NCBI RefSeq assembly: GCF_000332075.2
Contig: NZ_ALVU02000001.1
Location: forward strand, 1 to 64,000
Origin: Synechocystis sp. PCC 7509
GTDB lineage: Bacteria > Cyanobacteriota > Cyanobacteriia > Cyanobacteriales > Chroococcidiopsidaceae
Direction of reading: 5' to 3'
Length of the DNA stretch: 64,000 nucleotides
Position numbers and translations under genes: made by a program. Positions 27,429-37,472 of the stretch are shown in pieces; positions within the stretch are counted from its first letter, which is position 1; the number at the start of each line of letters is the position of its first letter. Below the pieces are notes generated by a model that did not search any database, had not been told where the DNA came from, and saw nothing but the letters and a program-made list of their open reading frames with translations.

Positions 27429-27444
27429 AAAGTATTGTCTTCGC

Positions 27445-27903
27445 TCAAGACGGGCGCAGGCGAGTAACTTTTAGCTTAAAATTTCCTACCCCCGTTTCGC
27501 CAAAAGCACGAACGCGCACAACATAAGTTCCTGTAGTAGTAACACGGGTAAATAATAAAGCATTAGTAGTACCGTCTGGCCCATCGTCATTTTCGGAAAG
27601 CGTTGTCCCATCAGTCGATAGCAGCGTTACCATCGCATCAAAACTATCAGAAGTTAAATCGATAGCTACATTGTCACCTTTATTGAGCTTTACTAAGTAG
27701 TCGCGGGCAAAGCCTCCAAGTCCTGTGGGAATATCACTTTCTGTCAGCTTGTCGGCAATTTCATTACTAGGAGGTAAAGCCACAGGATTATATAACTTGC
27801 TTTGAGCTACCGCGCTATACCCTCCACCCATACCTAGTGTTAGTAATATTGGAGGAATTATCGATAGATGCTTTAACCTAAATACACAAGAACTGCCAAT
27901 CAT
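27445..27903 (-). CDS. secreted protein with PPC (pre-peptidase C-terminal) domain
   Basis: 152 residues. An N-terminal hydrophobic segment (SIIPPILLTLGMGGGYSAVA) is a likely signal peptide. Residues about 60-148 match the PPC beta-sandwich: FARDYLVKLNKGDNVAIDL, then STDGTTLSENDDG and TTTGTYVVRV. PPC domains usually sit at the end of secreted proteases; here it is the whole mature protein. It converges with cobS across 16 bp. Confidence 0.82.
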   Translation of the reverse strand: MIGSSCVFRLKHLSIIPPILLTLGMGGGYSAVAQSKLYNPVALPPSNEIADKLTESDIPTGLGGFARDYLVKLNKGDNVAIDLTSDSFDAMVTLLSTDGTTLSENDDGPDGTTNALLFTRVTTTGTYVVRVRAFGETGVGNFKLKVTRLRPS

Positions 27904-27930
27904 TCACCGTTGCTCAAATACAATTCATGC

Positions 27931-28605
27931 TTAATTATGCCCTTGGCTTGTGGCGATCGCTACCATCCCACATACAGCAATTCCTTGTTTTTGTAATGTT
28001 TGCGCTGCAACCCTTGCTGTTGCTCCCGTTGTGTAAATATCATCTACTAATAACACAGGCATTTTTGGGCGGTGGTAACAAAAATCTATTCCCAATTCAA
28101 AAGCCCCATTTAAGTTTTGTTCACGCTGCTGGGGAGATAAATTAAATTGTGCTTCTGTAGCTTTTTGGCGCATTAAACCTGATTTTTGCAATTTTAAACC
28201 TGTACAACTGCAAAAACTTTCAGCTATTAGCGCTGCTTGATTGTAGCCTCGTTGTTTTTGGCGGTTGGCGTGTAGAGGAATTGGGACAACGATTACTTGA
28301 CTTGTCGCCAAAGGCGAAGTTAACCAAGACTTGGCTAACCAAATTCCTAAAGGGTGAGCTATTTGTGGTTGATTTTCGTATTTGAGGGATGAAATAGCCC
28401 GTTTGAGCGTACCTTGATAACTTCCCCAAACAAATATTGGTAATGGTTGCTGTTCGCTCTGTTGAGGATGCGTCAATTGACAACGTTGCAGTTGCCTAGT
28501 ACAGTCTAGGCAAAATTCTGTATTAGTTGAGCGATCGCATAACGGACAGCGAGACTCTAAAAATAAGTTTAATAATCCTTGAATATTTCTAGTCCATCGT
28601 GACAT
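27931..28605 (-). CDS. comF: ComF-family phosphoribosyltransferase-like protein
   Basis: 224 residues from the chosen ATG (MSRWTRNIQ). An N-terminal zinc ribbon (CPLC, then CLDC) precedes a phosphoribosyltransferase domain with the PRPP loop LLVDDIYTTGAT and the QRGYNQA motif. ComF is needed for DNA uptake in transformable bacteria. In cyanobacteria it is widely kept and linked to competence in some. A TTG start at 28681-28683 would add 26 residues outside the family, so I reject it. It is divergent from the GT4 gene by 84 bp. Confidence 0.88.
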   Translation of the reverse strand: MSRWTRNIQGLLNLFLESRCPLCDRSTNTEFCLDCTRQLQRCQLTHPQQSEQQPLPIFVWGSYQGTLKRAISSLKYENQPQIAHPLGIWLAKSWLTSPLATSQVIVVPIPLHANRQKQRGYNQAALIAESFCSCTGLKLQKSGLMRQKATEAQFNLSPQQREQNLNGAFELGIDFCYHRPKMPVLLVDDIYTTGATARVAAQTLQKQGIAVCGMVAIATSQGHN

Positions 28606-28689
28606 CTGATACAGTTGTGATGGAATTTGCTTTTTTATTTTATAAAACTTACAGCTAAAAGTTCGTAAATATTTAACTACCAATTACTT

Positions 28690-29883
28690 ATGAAAATTGC
28701 TTTTATAACTTTTGAATACCCCCCAGATACTGCCGATGGCGGTATTGCTACCTACGTAAAACAAGCGGTAAATATGCTGCAACTGCGGGGAAATCAAGTA
28801 GAAGTTTTTGCCGCTAGTCGCCAGCGTTCGGGAAGCGAAACCGAGTCTAATGGTGCAGTAATACACCGGATCAAACATGAGAATTTAAGAGTAGATTTTG
28901 CCCAGCCGATTGCTCAAGTATTTGCCCGTCGTCATCGAGAAATTGGGTTTGATGTTTTAGAAGGGCCAGACTATGGTGCTGATAGCCGATTTGCCGTACA
29001 ACTTGTTCCCGATATACCTTTAGTAATTAAACTCCATACGCCCTACGCGCTGATCGCTCAGTTTAATAAGCCTAGTTTGCGGCAAACTTTGAGGAGAAAA
29101 CTTAATTTTTATCGTCGAGGTATTAGTCCCTTTATTGATATTGAGCGCGTCCATGCTTTAGCCGCCGACGAAATTGCCTCCCCTTCCCAAGCTATAGGCA
29201 ATAAACTAATTGATCTATGGAAACTAGATCCAAACAAGGTAAATGTATTTCCTTATCCTTACATTCCAGCCCCTGAATCATTAACTATTCCTGTGGATAC
29301 TCTGACTAATACCGTTAGCTTTATTGGCAGGCTAGAGATCAGAAAAGGTGTGATTGATTTAGCAAAAGCAATACCAATAATTTTAGCGAAGCATCCTCAA
29401 ACCAAGTTTCGTTTTGTTGGTTCTACTCAAAAGTCGCCAAATCCTCAACAAAGTATGTTGGAATATTTGCAAGAGTTGTTGCAGCCATACCTCAAATCAA
29501 TAGAATTTACTGGACAAATACCGCCAGAGCAAATCCCCTCAGCTTTAAGCGTTACGGATATATGTGTTTTTCCTAGTATTTGGGAAAGTTTTGGTTTCGT
29601 TTGCTTAGAAGGAATGTCCGCAGGTCGGGGGGTTGTAGGCAGCAATTCCGGGGGAATGGCAGAAATTATTAGTTCTAACGAGTTTGGGCGGCTAGTACCG
29701 CCGGAAAGCCCCCAAAAGATTGCTAGTGCGGTCATAGAATTATTAGACGATCCTAAATTACGTCAGCAATTAGGCTCTGCTGCCCGCGCTAGAGTGATGG
29801 AACAATACAACATCGATCGCATCGGCAGTTTGCAAGAGGAAAGTTATCGCCGCGCGATCGCCCGAAAAAAAGCTAAGGTTTAA
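28690..29883 (+). CDS. GT4-family glycosyltransferase
   Basis: 397 residues, GT-B fold. The N-terminal domain starts ITFEYPPDTADGGIATYV (the usual glycine-rich acceptor loop). The C-terminal nucleotide-sugar site has SFIGRLEIRKGVIDL and ESFGFVCLEGMSAGRGVV with the two glutamates of the GT4 E-x7-E motif. The substrate is unknown; it lies far from the exopolysaccharide locus and may act on lipids or glycans elsewhere. ATG start; folC follows 33 bp after the stop on the same strand. Confidence 0.9.
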   Translation: MKIAFITFEYPPDTADGGIATYVKQAVNMLQLRGNQVEVFAASRQRSGSETESNGAVIHRIKHENLRVDFAQPIAQVFARRHREIGFDVLEGPDYGADSRFAVQLVPDIPLVIKLHTPYALIAQFNKPSLRQTLRRKLNFYRRGISPFIDIERVHALAADEIASPSQAIGNKLIDLWKLDPNKVNVFPYPYIPAPESLTIPVDTLTNTVSFIGRLEIRKGVIDLAKAIPIILAKHPQTKFRFVGSTQKSPNPQQSMLEYLQELLQPYLKSIEFTGQIPPEQIPSALSVTDICVFPSIWESFGFVCLEGMSAGRGVVGSNSGGMAEIISSNEFGRLVPPESPQKIASAVIELLDDPKLRQQLGSAARARVMEQYNIDRIGSLQEESYRRAIARKKAKV

Positions 29884-29916
29884 GTTCTCGTCGATCCAAA
29901 TAAATTACTTTTACTT

Positions 29917-31158
29917 GTGAATATTGACTCTATACTGCAACCATTTCAAAGGTTTGGCGTTCATCTTGGTTTAGAGAGAATCGAGAGACTTTTAGATAGA
30001 TTGGGCAATCCACACCAGCAAGTCCCGATAATTCACGTAGCGGGAACTAATGGTAAAGGTTCGGTTTGTGCCTATTTATCCTCAATTTTGACTCAAGCAG
30101 GCTACAAGGTAGGACGCTATACATCGCCGCATTTGGTTGATTGGAACGAGCGGATTTGTTTAAACGAGCAACCTATCTCTTTAGAAACGCTGCAAAACTT
30201 ACTATCACAAGTTCAAAACGCTATCGATCCCACCACCGAAATACCCACCCAATTTGAAATAATTACGGCGGCGGCTTGGTTATATTTTGCTCAAAGCCAT
30301 GTAGATATCGCCATTATAGAAGTAGGTTTAGGAGGACGACTGGATGCGACAAATCTATGCGATCGCCCTCTTGTTTCAGTTATTACATCCATTAGCCGCG
30401 AACATTGGCAGCAATTAGGTTCAACTTTGGCAGAAATTGCTACAGAAAAGGCGGGAATTATTAAGCCTGGTTGTCCGGTGGTAGTAGGACAATTACCATT
30501 AGAGGCGGAAAATGTAGTGCGATCGCGCATTACTAAACTAGATTGTCCGGCTGTTTGGGTAGAACCTGCTACAGAGTTACTAATTGACGGTCAAAGAGGG
30601 GCAATTTATCAAAATATAAAATATCCTTTGCCTCTACTTGGAGAAATCCAGTTGAGTAACTCAGCTATTGCTATTGCGACTATCCAACTATTGCAACAAA
30701 ATGGCTGGCAAATTACCCCAGAAGCGATCGCTTCGGGAATGAAGAAAACTCGCTGGCTTGGTCGCCTTCAGTGGGTAAAGTATGAAGACTTTTCTTTATT
30801 AATTGATGGCGCTCATAACCCGGCGGCGGCTCAAGCTTTACGTCAATACACAGACACCTTAGCTGCCCCTGTAACGTGGGTAATGGGGATGTTGTCTACC
30901 AAAGACCATAAAGAGATTTTTGCCGCCTTGCTGCGTTCGCAAGATAGCTTACACTTAGTCCCTGTGCCTGACCATAGCAGCGCCGATCCATTGGATTTAG
31001 CATTATTGGCTCGAAATATTTGTCCCAAATTAGCTAATTGCCAGACTCATGATGATTTGTTTGCTGCTCTAAAAGTAGTACAGGGCGATCGCCTAGTTAT
31101 TTTGTGTGGTTCGCTATATTTAGTGGGGCATTTTTTAAAAACTTTTCCATCTTCATAA
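29917..31158 (+). CDS. folC: bifunctional folylpolyglutamate / dihydrofolate synthase
   Basis: 413 residues. It adds glutamate to dihydropteroate and folates with ATP. The P-loop VAGTNGKGSVCAYL is at about 42-55; GRYTSPHLVDWNER, EVGLGGRLDATN and LIDGAHNPAAAQAL are further Mur-ligase-type motifs. GTG start with no strong Shine-Dalgarno; the protein begins NIDSILQPFQRFGVHLG, which fits the family. Terminated by the hairpin shared with metK. Confidence 0.95.
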   Translation: MNIDSILQPFQRFGVHLGLERIERLLDRLGNPHQQVPIIHVAGTNGKGSVCAYLSSILTQAGYKVGRYTSPHLVDWNERICLNEQPISLETLQNLLSQVQNAIDPTTEIPTQFEIITAAAWLYFAQSHVDIAIIEVGLGGRLDATNLCDRPLVSVITSISREHWQQLGSTLAEIATEKAGIIKPGCPVVVGQLPLEAENVVRSRITKLDCPAVWVEPATELLIDGQRGAIYQNIKYPLPLLGEIQLSNSAIAIATIQLLQQNGWQITPEAIASGMKKTRWLGRLQWVKYEDFSLLIDGAHNPAAAQALRQYTDTLAAPVTWVMGMLSTKDHKEIFAALLRSQDSLHLVPVPDHSSADPLDLALLARNICPKLANCQTHDDLFAALKVVQGDRLVILCGSLYLVGHFLKTFPSS

Positions 31159-31197
31159 AAAAAGGGATAAACCGATTTTAGGTCTATCCCTTTTTTA
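31157..31197. terminator. bidirectional terminator between folC and metK
   Basis: A7-GGGATA on the left and TATCCC-T6 on the right form the stem, with about 18 bases between. The A and T tracts allow action in both directions on the converging folC and metK. Confidence 0.88.
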
Positions 31198-31202
31198 TCT
31201 AT

Positions 31203-32510
31203 CTATTGAGCAACTACTTGAGTTAAAGCAGCACTTAATATTGCTGCTTTATCGGTTTGTTCCCAAGGTAAATCTAAATCGGTGCGTCCAAAGTGACCGT
31301 AAGCCGCTACATCCTGGTAAAAACGCCCCCCACGTTCCCCAGGAAGTTGACGCAGGTTAAAAGTATGAATAATTCCCAATGGACGCAGTTCAAAATGCTC
31401 TTTGACCAATTCCAATAAGCGATCGTCATCTACTTTACCTGTACCGAAAGTTTCGACTAAAATACTCACTGGTCTGGCGACACCAATAGCATAACTTAGC
31501 TGTACTTCGCACTTTTCAGCTAATCCAGCCGCGACAATATTTTTAGCAACATAACGGCAAGCATAAGCGGCGCTACGATCTACTTTTGTGGGATCTTTGC
31601 CGGAAAATGCACCACCGCCATGTCGCGAGTAACCGCCGTAGGTATCGACAATTATCTTGCGTCCAGTTAGCCCTGAATCGCCTTGGGGCCCGCCAATTAC
31701 AAACTTCCCAGTGGGATTAACCAAAAAGCGAGTTTCCGCATCTGGCTTGATGTCACAGTCCGCAAATACAGGCTCTACTACTGCTACCCAAAGGTCTTCT
31801 TTAATTTTGGCTTGGACTGCCTCTTGTTCTGTAATATCACCGATAGTAGCCGTATGCTGGGTAGAAACCAAAATCGTATCAATACCTACAGGCTTACCAT
31901 CTTCGTAAGCAACGGTTACTTGAGTTTTCCCGTCAGGACGCAGATAAGGTAATTGACCTGTTTTTCGTACTGCTGCTAAACGCCGAGCAATTCGTTGAGC
32001 AAGACTAATAGGTAAAGGCATTAATTCGGGGGTTTCGTTGCAAGCAAAACCAAACATCAAACCTTGATCGCCAGCACCCACCGCATCAAATTGTTCCTCG
32101 CTGTCTTGTTCGCGGAATTCTTGAGCCGTATTTACACCTTGAGCAATATCGGGAGATTGCTCGTCTAAAGCAACCAAAACTGAGCAGCTATTATTACAAA
32201 AGCCATTATCAGCTTCGGTATAGCCAATATCAGCAATTTTTTTTCGAGCTAAATCTACATAATTTACTTGAGCTTTGGTTGTAATTTCGCCAGTAATTAA
32301 TATTAAACCCGTATTTACCACAACTTCGGCAGCCACACGGCTACTAGGATCTTGTGCTAATAGTGCGTCTAAAATAGTATCGGAAATTTGATCGCAAATT
32401 TTATCAGGATGACCTTCAGTAACAGATTCAGAAGTAAACAGGTAACGACGAGACAAGGGCATTTCCTCCTGGGTGCTTGGCAGCAAATTATCAAGTAAAA
32501 TTTCGGTCAT
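31203..32510 (-). CDS. metK: S-adenosylmethionine synthase
   Basis: 435 residues. It makes SAM from methionine and ATP. Motifs: [37 protein letters not shown] and [19 protein letters not shown]. Start choice is open. The first ATG (32508-32510) has GGAAAG five bases upstream. An inner ATG (32460-32462, giving [13 protein letters not shown], the usual family start) has AGGAGG only two bases away, which is tight. I keep the longer form with this reservation. No SAM riboswitch recognised. Confidence 0.95.
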   Translation of the reverse strand: MTEILLDNLLPSTQEEMPLSRRYLFTSESVTEGHPDKICDQISDTILDALLAQDPSSRVAAEVVVNTGLILITGEITTKAQVNYVDLARKKIADIGYTEADNGFCNNSCSVLVALDEQSPDIAQGVNTAQEFREQDSEEQFDAVGAGDQGLMFGFACNETPELMPLPISLAQRIARRLAAVRKTGQLPYLRPDGKTQVTVAYEDGKPVGIDTILVSTQHTATIGDITEQEAVQAKIKEDLWVAVVEPVFADCDIKPDAETRFLVNPTGKFVIGGPQGDSGLTGRKIIVDTYGGYSRHGGGAFSGKDPTKVDRSAAYACRYVAKNIVAAGLAEKCEVQLSYAIGVARPVSILVETFGTGKVDDDRLLELVKEHFELRPLGIIHTFNLRQLPGERGGRFYQDVAAYGHFGRTDLDLPWEQTDKAAILSAALTQVVAQ

Positions 32511-32569
32511 TATAACTTTCCACTATCACTATCTGTCTACCTTTAGGTAGCAGAAAACTCATAGCTTCA

Positions 32570-33328
32570 TTAAGGCTTTACTATAAGTTTAATTTCTTCT
32601 AAGTGAGAAATCGTGACATCTGCCGATTGTAAATGAGTGGCGGCTTGATTCCAGCAAATTCCAATACACCCGGCGGCTTTTGCTTCACGAGCCATTTTGA
32701 TATCGCCTATCGAGTCGCCTACCATCAAGGTATTGCTAGGTTCTACCCCTAAAGTTTGACAAGCTTGCATAAATAAAGCTGGATTTGGTTTACTTATTCC
32801 TCCTGGGATAGTTCCCATTTGCAATTGAATGTAATCGCTCAACTGATGAGTTTGGACAAAGCTGCGGACTCTGTCCGTGGAAGCGGCGGAAAGAATGCCT
32901 AGTTTCAACCCTGCTTGGGATAAATTTATTAATACTTCTAAACTGCCCATAAATAGCGGCGAAGGCGCAGTACCAATAAAATTATCAGCTTCGGTGAAAG
33001 CACGACGAGCAATTTCTAAAGATTCCAACCATCCTTTACCTGTTTCGGCAATGTAGGCGGCGGCAGCGATTTCTGATTCGTGGCGGCTGGCTACAGCCAA
33101 CATTCCTGTAGGATCGAGAGTGTTGCCATTGATGCCAAAGGCCATCAATAGGGGTTCGGAAGTTCCAGGAACTTGCGCGTCGATAATCCGCGATCGCCTT
33201 TGTCCTAAACTTCTTAAATAAACTTCCGAGTCTTCAAGCGTCCCGTCTTTGTCAAAGATAATTGCCTCAATGTTAGTAAAGGTGAGGTTCTTGCATTGAA
33301 TAGTTGCCAAAAAGTCCTGTCTCTCCAT
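32570..33328 (-). CDS. HAD-family phosphatase
   Basis: 252 residues from ATG at 33326-33328. HAD motif I is IIFDKDGTLEDSE (nucleophile and acid Asp), motif II LGILSAAST, motif III a Lys in GISKPNP, and motif IV MVGDSIGDIKMA. The helical cap between motifs I and II marks a PGPase/phosphonatase-like subclass; substrate unknown. A TTG start at 33344-33346 would fall in the T-run of the rpsA terminator, so I reject it. Confidence 0.88.
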   Translation of the reverse strand: MERQDFLATIQCKNLTFTNIEAIIFDKDGTLEDSEVYLRSLGQRRSRIIDAQVPGTSEPLLMAFGINGNTLDPTGMLAVASRHESEIAAAAYIAETGKGWLESLEIARRAFTEADNFIGTAPSPLFMGSLEVLINLSQAGLKLGILSAASTDRVRSFVQTHQLSDYIQLQMGTIPGGISKPNPALFMQACQTLGVEPSNTLMVGDSIGDIKMAREAKAAGCIGICWNQAATHLQSADVTISHLEEIKLIVKP

Positions 33329-33347
33329 AATTAGTGCGGCAAACAAA

Positions 33348-33374
33348 TAAAAAGAGGGAATTTCCCTCTTTTTT
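33348..33374 (-). terminator. intrinsic terminator of rpsA
   Basis: On the minus strand A-rich, GAGGGAA, TTCCCTC, then T5: a short, perfect palindrome 28 bp after the rpsA stop. Confidence 0.85.
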
Positions 33375-33402
33375 AACTGATATGAGCGATTATTTGCCCA
33401 AT

Positions 33403-34482
33403 TTAAACTTCTTCAGTGGCAACGGGGATATCTTCCACTGCCGAAGGGATATCTTCATCGGTGGGGGCGATCGCTTCTTCCATTGCCGAAGGGATATCTT
33501 CATCGGTGGGGGCGATCGCTTCTTCCATTGCCGAGGGGATATCTTCTTCAGATAACTCGTCTTCGGTGATGGTAATTCCTTGCTGCTTGGCAAGCATTTG
33601 TTCGCGATACTTAGCAGCCATTTCTTCGGCGCTATCAAAGACCAACTGTCGGTCTTTAATCATATCGCCTGGTTCTGGCTCAAGCTGTTTGGTTGATAGA
33701 GAAATGCGTCCTCTTTCCGCATCCAAATCAATAATCATGACTTTTAGTTCGTCGTTGACGTTGAATACACTATGAGGTGTATCGATGTGATCGTGAGAAA
33801 TTTCGGAAATGTGTAGTAGTCCGCTTACTCCACCAATATCAATAAAAGCACCGTAAGGCTTAATGCCGCGTACTGTACCAATTACCACTTCGCCGACTTC
33901 CAAACGGTTCATCTTGCGCTCAACTAAAGCGCGACGATGACTAAGGACTAGACGGTTGCGGTCTTCATCTACTTCTAGAAACTTTAATGGTAATTCTTCG
34001 CCTAATAAATCTTCTTTAGGTTTGCGAGTGCTGATGTGAGAGCCAGGAATAAAACCGCGCAAGCCTTCAATTCTAACTAAAGCTCCACCGCGATTTGTGG
34101 CAAAAACTCCCGATCGCACGGTAGCATCTTCTGTTTGCAGTTGTCTGACTCGCTCCCAAGCCCGCATATACTCAATGCGGCGGATAGAAAGAGTTAACTG
34201 TCCGTCTTCGTTTTCATCGGTGAGAATGAAAAATTCGCGCGTTTCGTTGGATTGTAATACTTCTTCCGGGGCATCTACCCGGTTAATTGACATTTCCTGA
34301 ATAGGAATATAAGCGGCGGTTTTAGCACCAATATCAATCAGAGCGCCTCTCGGCTCGATACTAAATACTGTACCTGCTACTACATCACCAGGGCTAAAGT
34401 GATAGTCATATTTATCGAGCAGTGCAGCAAAATCGTCGTGAGTAAAGCCAATATCTAAAGTAGTTTGTTTCTGATTGACCAT
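33403..34482 (-). CDS. rpsA: 30S ribosomal protein S1
   Basis: 359 residues with three S1 RNA-binding repeats: about 30-100 (GDVVAGTVFSIEPRGALIDIG), 115-180 (more divergent) and 195-265 (GEVVIGTVRGIKPYGAFIDIGG). Three repeats is the usual cyanobacterial and plastid S1 form, against six in E. coli. S1 helps mRNA bind the 30S subunit. The C-terminal 60 residues are acidic and repetitive (EEAIAPTDEDIPSAM twice), encoded by a 45-bp DNA repeat containing HIP1. ATG start. Confidence 0.94.
   Translation of the reverse strand: MVNQKQTTLDIGFTHDDFAALLDKYDYHFSPGDVVAGTVFSIEPRGALIDIGAKTAAYIPIQEMSINRVDAPEEVLQSNETREFFILTDENEDGQLTLSIRRIEYMRAWERVRQLQTEDATVRSGVFATNRGGALVRIEGLRGFIPGSHISTRKPKEDLLGEELPLKFLEVDEDRNRLVLSHRRALVERKMNRLEVGEVVIGTVRGIKPYGAFIDIGGVSGLLHISEISHDHIDTPHSVFNVNDELKVMIIDLDAERGRISLSTKQLEPEPGDMIKDRQLVFDSAEEMAAKYREQMLAKQQGITITEDELSEEDIPSAMEEAIAPTDEDIPSAMEEAIAPTDEDIPSAVEDIPVATEEV
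33424..33546. repeat. 45-bp in-frame tandem repeat in the rpsA tail
   Basis: Two identical 45-bp units (33443-33487 and 33488-33532) with partial copies on each side. Each unit encodes DEDIPSAMEEAIAPT and contains GGCGATCGC. The length is a multiple of three, so copy number can change without breaking the frame. Confidence 0.92.
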
Positions 34483-34792
34483 GCTAATTTGTTCCTAGGG
34501 TTAGTCTCCGTAGTTTTTTGCCTCCTACGATGTACCTGCACGCTACAAGTAGCGGCAATTTACACCTAAATCTCGATCGCTTGCTAGTTGCGCGCTACGA
34601 GGTTTTCCAAGCTGCGGGTTTGTGATCCCGGTGGTAATGGACGGGCGATCGCCTGAAAACTTAAAAATGCGATTTACTTTCCTTCTCATCCTAGCTTAGG
34701 ACTAAGTAATTCTAAACGCATTAGTATCCAGACCCAACATTATACCTGAGCTAGGGGGCGGGTAATTTTTTTGCGGGGTCAAATGACGATCT
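34483..34792. other. intergenic region upstream of rpsA
   Basis: 310 bp between nrdR (3' end) and rpsA (5' end), both on the minus strand. Two HIP1-like sites (one full near 34648). It must contain the rpsA promoter and leader. No open frame or RNA motif recognised. Confidence 0.45.
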
Positions 34793-35290
34793 TTAGCTCA
34801 TAAATGTAGCTGTAAAAACTTCCCGATTGCTTTGGGTGGGGCAATTAGTCAAGTCGTCCAAAGTTTCTACAAAGTCGCGGATATTTTTAAATTGGCGATA
34901 AACGGACGCAAAACGCACGTAAGCGACTTCGCTAATTGCTTTTAATTGCTCTAAAACTAAGTCTCCAATTTCTAAGCTAGTAACTTCCCGAAGGGTACGC
35001 TGTTGTAATTGAGATTCAATTTCGTCTACTATCGCCTCTAATTTGAGGTAAGGAATCCCAGTTTTCTGACAAGCGCGAACTATTCCCCGCAAAATTTTGG
35101 AGCGATCGAATAGTTCGCGATCGCCACTTTGCTTAATTACAGTAATGGGGACAAACTCTATTCGTTCGTAGGTTGTAAACCGTCGCAAACAACTTAAACA
35201 CTCCCGCCGCCGCCGGATACTTTGCCCAGCTTCCGTGGCGCGGGATTCAAGCACTCTATTATCGGGATGCTGGCAAAAGGGACATTGCAT
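34793..35290 (-). CDS. nrdR: transcriptional repressor NrdR
   Basis: 165 residues. It represses ribonucleotide reductase genes in response to dATP/ATP. The zinc ribbon uses Cys3, Cys6, Cys31 and Cys34, followed by [10 protein letters not shown] and an ATP-cone domain ([29 protein letters not shown]). Full length for the family, with a short C-terminal extension. No nrd gene is in the window, so it acts in trans. It lies downstream of psbB-psbT on the same strand, separated by about 170 bp. Confidence 0.96.
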   Translation of the reverse strand: MQCPFCQHPDNRVLESRATEAGQSIRRRRECLSCLRRFTTYERIEFVPITVIKQSGDRELFDRSKILRGIVRACQKTGIPYLKLEAIVDEIESQLQQRTLREVTSLEIGDLVLEQLKAISEVAYVRFASVYRQFKNIRDFVETLDDLTNCPTQSNREVFTATFMS

Positions 35291-35463
35291 AATGGCAACG
35301 GGTAAGCAAGTTAATTAGTTAAATTTTCTTGGGCAGACAAACAACAATTGCTTGATTTTTTGGCATTAAAACAGTGGGCGCAAAAATTGCAAAATCCGTT
35401 GCTACAGCTAGAGTGTAGCAACGGTTAAAGCTGATGCCAGCAGTTTTAAGTAAACTTTGCGAT

Positions 35464-35562
35464 TTACTTCTTCTCAATCCGGGGTGGTTCCCGAAAAGCG
35501 ATCGCAAAAAACAATGTCCCAATGGCAAGAGCCAAAATCAAAATGTAAGCAACGCTTTCCAT
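35464..35562 (-). CDS. psbT: photosystem II reaction centre protein T
   Basis: 32 residues: [15 protein letters not shown] as the single transmembrane helix, then a stromal tail with REPPRIEKK. PsbT sits at the PSII dimer interface near the acceptor side and helps repair. It is downstream of psbB on the same strand, the normal psbB-psbT order in cyanobacteria and plastids, with a long hairpin between the two. HIP1 lies within the gene. No strong Shine-Dalgarno is seen. Confidence 0.95.
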
Positions 35563-35616
35563 ATTACGAATTCCAAATTGAGTTACTTAATACTGATAGT
35601 TTACCAAGCAAAAGAA

Positions 35617-35677
35617 AAGAACGGCTAAACAATCTACCTGCAATTATTACTTACAAACTAATTGTTTAACCGTTCTT
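35617..35677. promoter_or_regulatory. 17-bp-stem hairpin between psbB and psbT
   Basis: Arms AAGAACGGCTAAACAAT (35617-35633) and ATTGTTTAACCGTTCTT (35661-35677) pair over 17 positions with one mismatch; the loop is 27 bases. It begins about 45 bp after the psbB stop. There is no T-run on the minus strand, so RNA processing, mRNA 3'-end protection or partial termination are likelier than a simple terminator. Confidence 0.7.
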
Positions 35678-35721
35678 AACATCACAACAAGGTTTATTGC
35701 CTTGCTATTGCTAGTAAAAAT

Positions 35722-37251
35722 TTAAACGGCTTCCTTTTTGCGGGTAGATTTGTCTCCCACTTTTTGGAATAGACCCCATTCGACTTGATCCTCTAGGTCT
35801 GCTTCTACACCAGCAAACACGTCACGGAAAATTGTCCTTGAACCGTGCCACAAGTGACCGAAGAAGAACAATAAAGCAAATACTGCGTGACCGTAAGTAA
35901 ACCAACCTCTGGGGCTGGTGCGGAATACACCATCAGAGTTTAGTTTTTCGCGATCAAACTCAAAAGGTTCGCCCAATTGAGCTTTACGCGCGTACTTTTT
36001 GACTTCCGCAGGATCGTCGAAGGTTTGACCATTTAAAGCACCGCCGTAGAAGCTGGCGGTGACTCCAGCTTGCTCGAAGCTATACTTTGATTCGGCGCGT
36101 CGGAAAGGAATATCAGCGCGGACAACGCCATCAGCATCGGTCAAGACTACCGGGAAAGTTTCAAAGAAGTTAGGCAGACGACGAACGCTAAGTTCGCGAC
36201 CTTCCCCATCTTTAAATACCGGATGTCCTAACCAACCTTGGGCTACTCCATCGCCTTTATCCATAGGACCAACGCGGAATAAACCACCTTTAGCGGGGTC
36301 ATTGCCAACGTAGTCGTAGAAGGCAAGTTTTTCAGGGATACCTGACCAAGCCGCCGTTAGGGTTAGACCTTGGGCGACTTCTTCTTGAACGCGGCGATCG
36401 ATTTCTTGTTTGAAGTAGGTTTGATCCCACTGATAGCGGGTAGGTCCAAATAGTTCAATCGGGGTAGTAGCGTTGCCGTACCACATTGTCCCCGCCACAA
36501 CAAAAGCAGCAAAGAATACCGCCGCAATACTACTAGATAGTACAGTTTCGATATTACCCATCCGTAGGGCTTTGTAGAGCCTTTCCGGGGGTCTAACGGT
36601 GAGGTGAAACAAACCTGCAATAATACCGACAATACCCGCCGCGATGTGGTGAGCCACTACGCCCCCAGCATTAAACGGATTGAACCCCGCAGGGCCCCAT
36701 TCTGGGGCAACAGGTTGGACGCTGCCTGTTAGACCATAGGGGTCAGAAACCCACATTCCCGGCCCAAATAAACCAGTGAGGTGAAAAGCGCCGAAACCAA
36801 AACAGAGCAAACCAGACAAAAATAAATGAATGCCAAACATTTTGGGCAAATCTAAAGCAGGTTCGCCCGTGCGGGGATCTCTAAATAATTCTAAATCCCA
36901 GTAGACCCAGTGCCAGCAGGCAGCTAAAAATAGTAAGCCAGAAAGAACGATATGAGCGACGGCAACGCCTTCAAACGACCAAAAACCCGGATCGGTTGCT
37001 GCGCCACCAGTGATGTTCCAACCGCCCCAGGATTGGGTTACGCCTAGACGTGCCATGAAGGGCATGACAAACATTCCTTGCCGCCACATGGGATTGAGAA
37101 CGGGATCGCTTGGATCAAAAATTGCTAGTTCGTATAAAGCCATCGAACCAGCCCAACCTGCTACAAGCGCAGTGTGCATTAAGTGTACGGATATCAGTCG
37201 CCCTGGATCGTTCAGAACAACTGTATGTACGCGGTACCAGGGTAGTCCCAT
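35722..37251 (-). CDS. psbB: photosystem II CP47 chlorophyll-binding protein
   Basis: 509 residues. Inner antenna of PSII in the thylakoid membrane: six transmembrane helices with chlorophyll-binding His residues ([15 protein letters not shown] near the N-terminus) and the large lumenal loop between helices 5 and 6 (about 260-450). The C-terminus ends with the usual basic stretch ([13 protein letters not shown]). GGAGG is 10 bases before the ATG. psbT follows. Confidence 0.98.
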   Translation of the reverse strand: MGLPWYRVHTVVLNDPGRLISVHLMHTALVAGWAGSMALYELAIFDPSDPVLNPMWRQGMFVMPFMARLGVTQSWGGWNITGGAATDPGFWSFEGVAVAHIVLSGLLFLAACWHWVYWDLELFRDPRTGEPALDLPKMFGIHLFLSGLLCFGFGAFHLTGLFGPGMWVSDPYGLTGSVQPVAPEWGPAGFNPFNAGGVVAHHIAAGIVGIIAGLFHLTVRPPERLYKALRMGNIETVLSSSIAAVFFAAFVVAGTMWYGNATTPIELFGPTRYQWDQTYFKQEIDRRVQEEVAQGLTLTAAWSGIPEKLAFYDYVGNDPAKGGLFRVGPMDKGDGVAQGWLGHPVFKDGEGRELSVRRLPNFFETFPVVLTDADGVVRADIPFRRAESKYSFEQAGVTASFYGGALNGQTFDDPAEVKKYARKAQLGEPFEFDREKLNSDGVFRTSPRGWFTYGHAVFALLFFFGHLWHGSRTIFRDVFAGVEADLEDQVEWGLFQKVGDKSTRKKEAV

Positions 37252-37472
37252 TGACTACGATCCTCCAAGGATGAGTAATTTACAAACAGTAATTTTTCAG
37301 CTTTTTGTTATTGCCAGATGCTTGGGAGCATGACGGGTGTTTTTGGTTAAACAGCGATCGCACTTTCGCACTTCTGGTAACGCCAAACAAAATGAGAATT
37401 ATTAAAAAAGTGTAACTATTGACAGACCCGAATGCAAGAGTATAAACAGCGCTCCTCGCACTTTAACCATTG

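Noticed and set aside
33334-33638. Repeat-rich open frames across the end of rpsA
   Set aside because: They only mirror the 45-bp repeat in other frames; the S1 frame explains the sequence.
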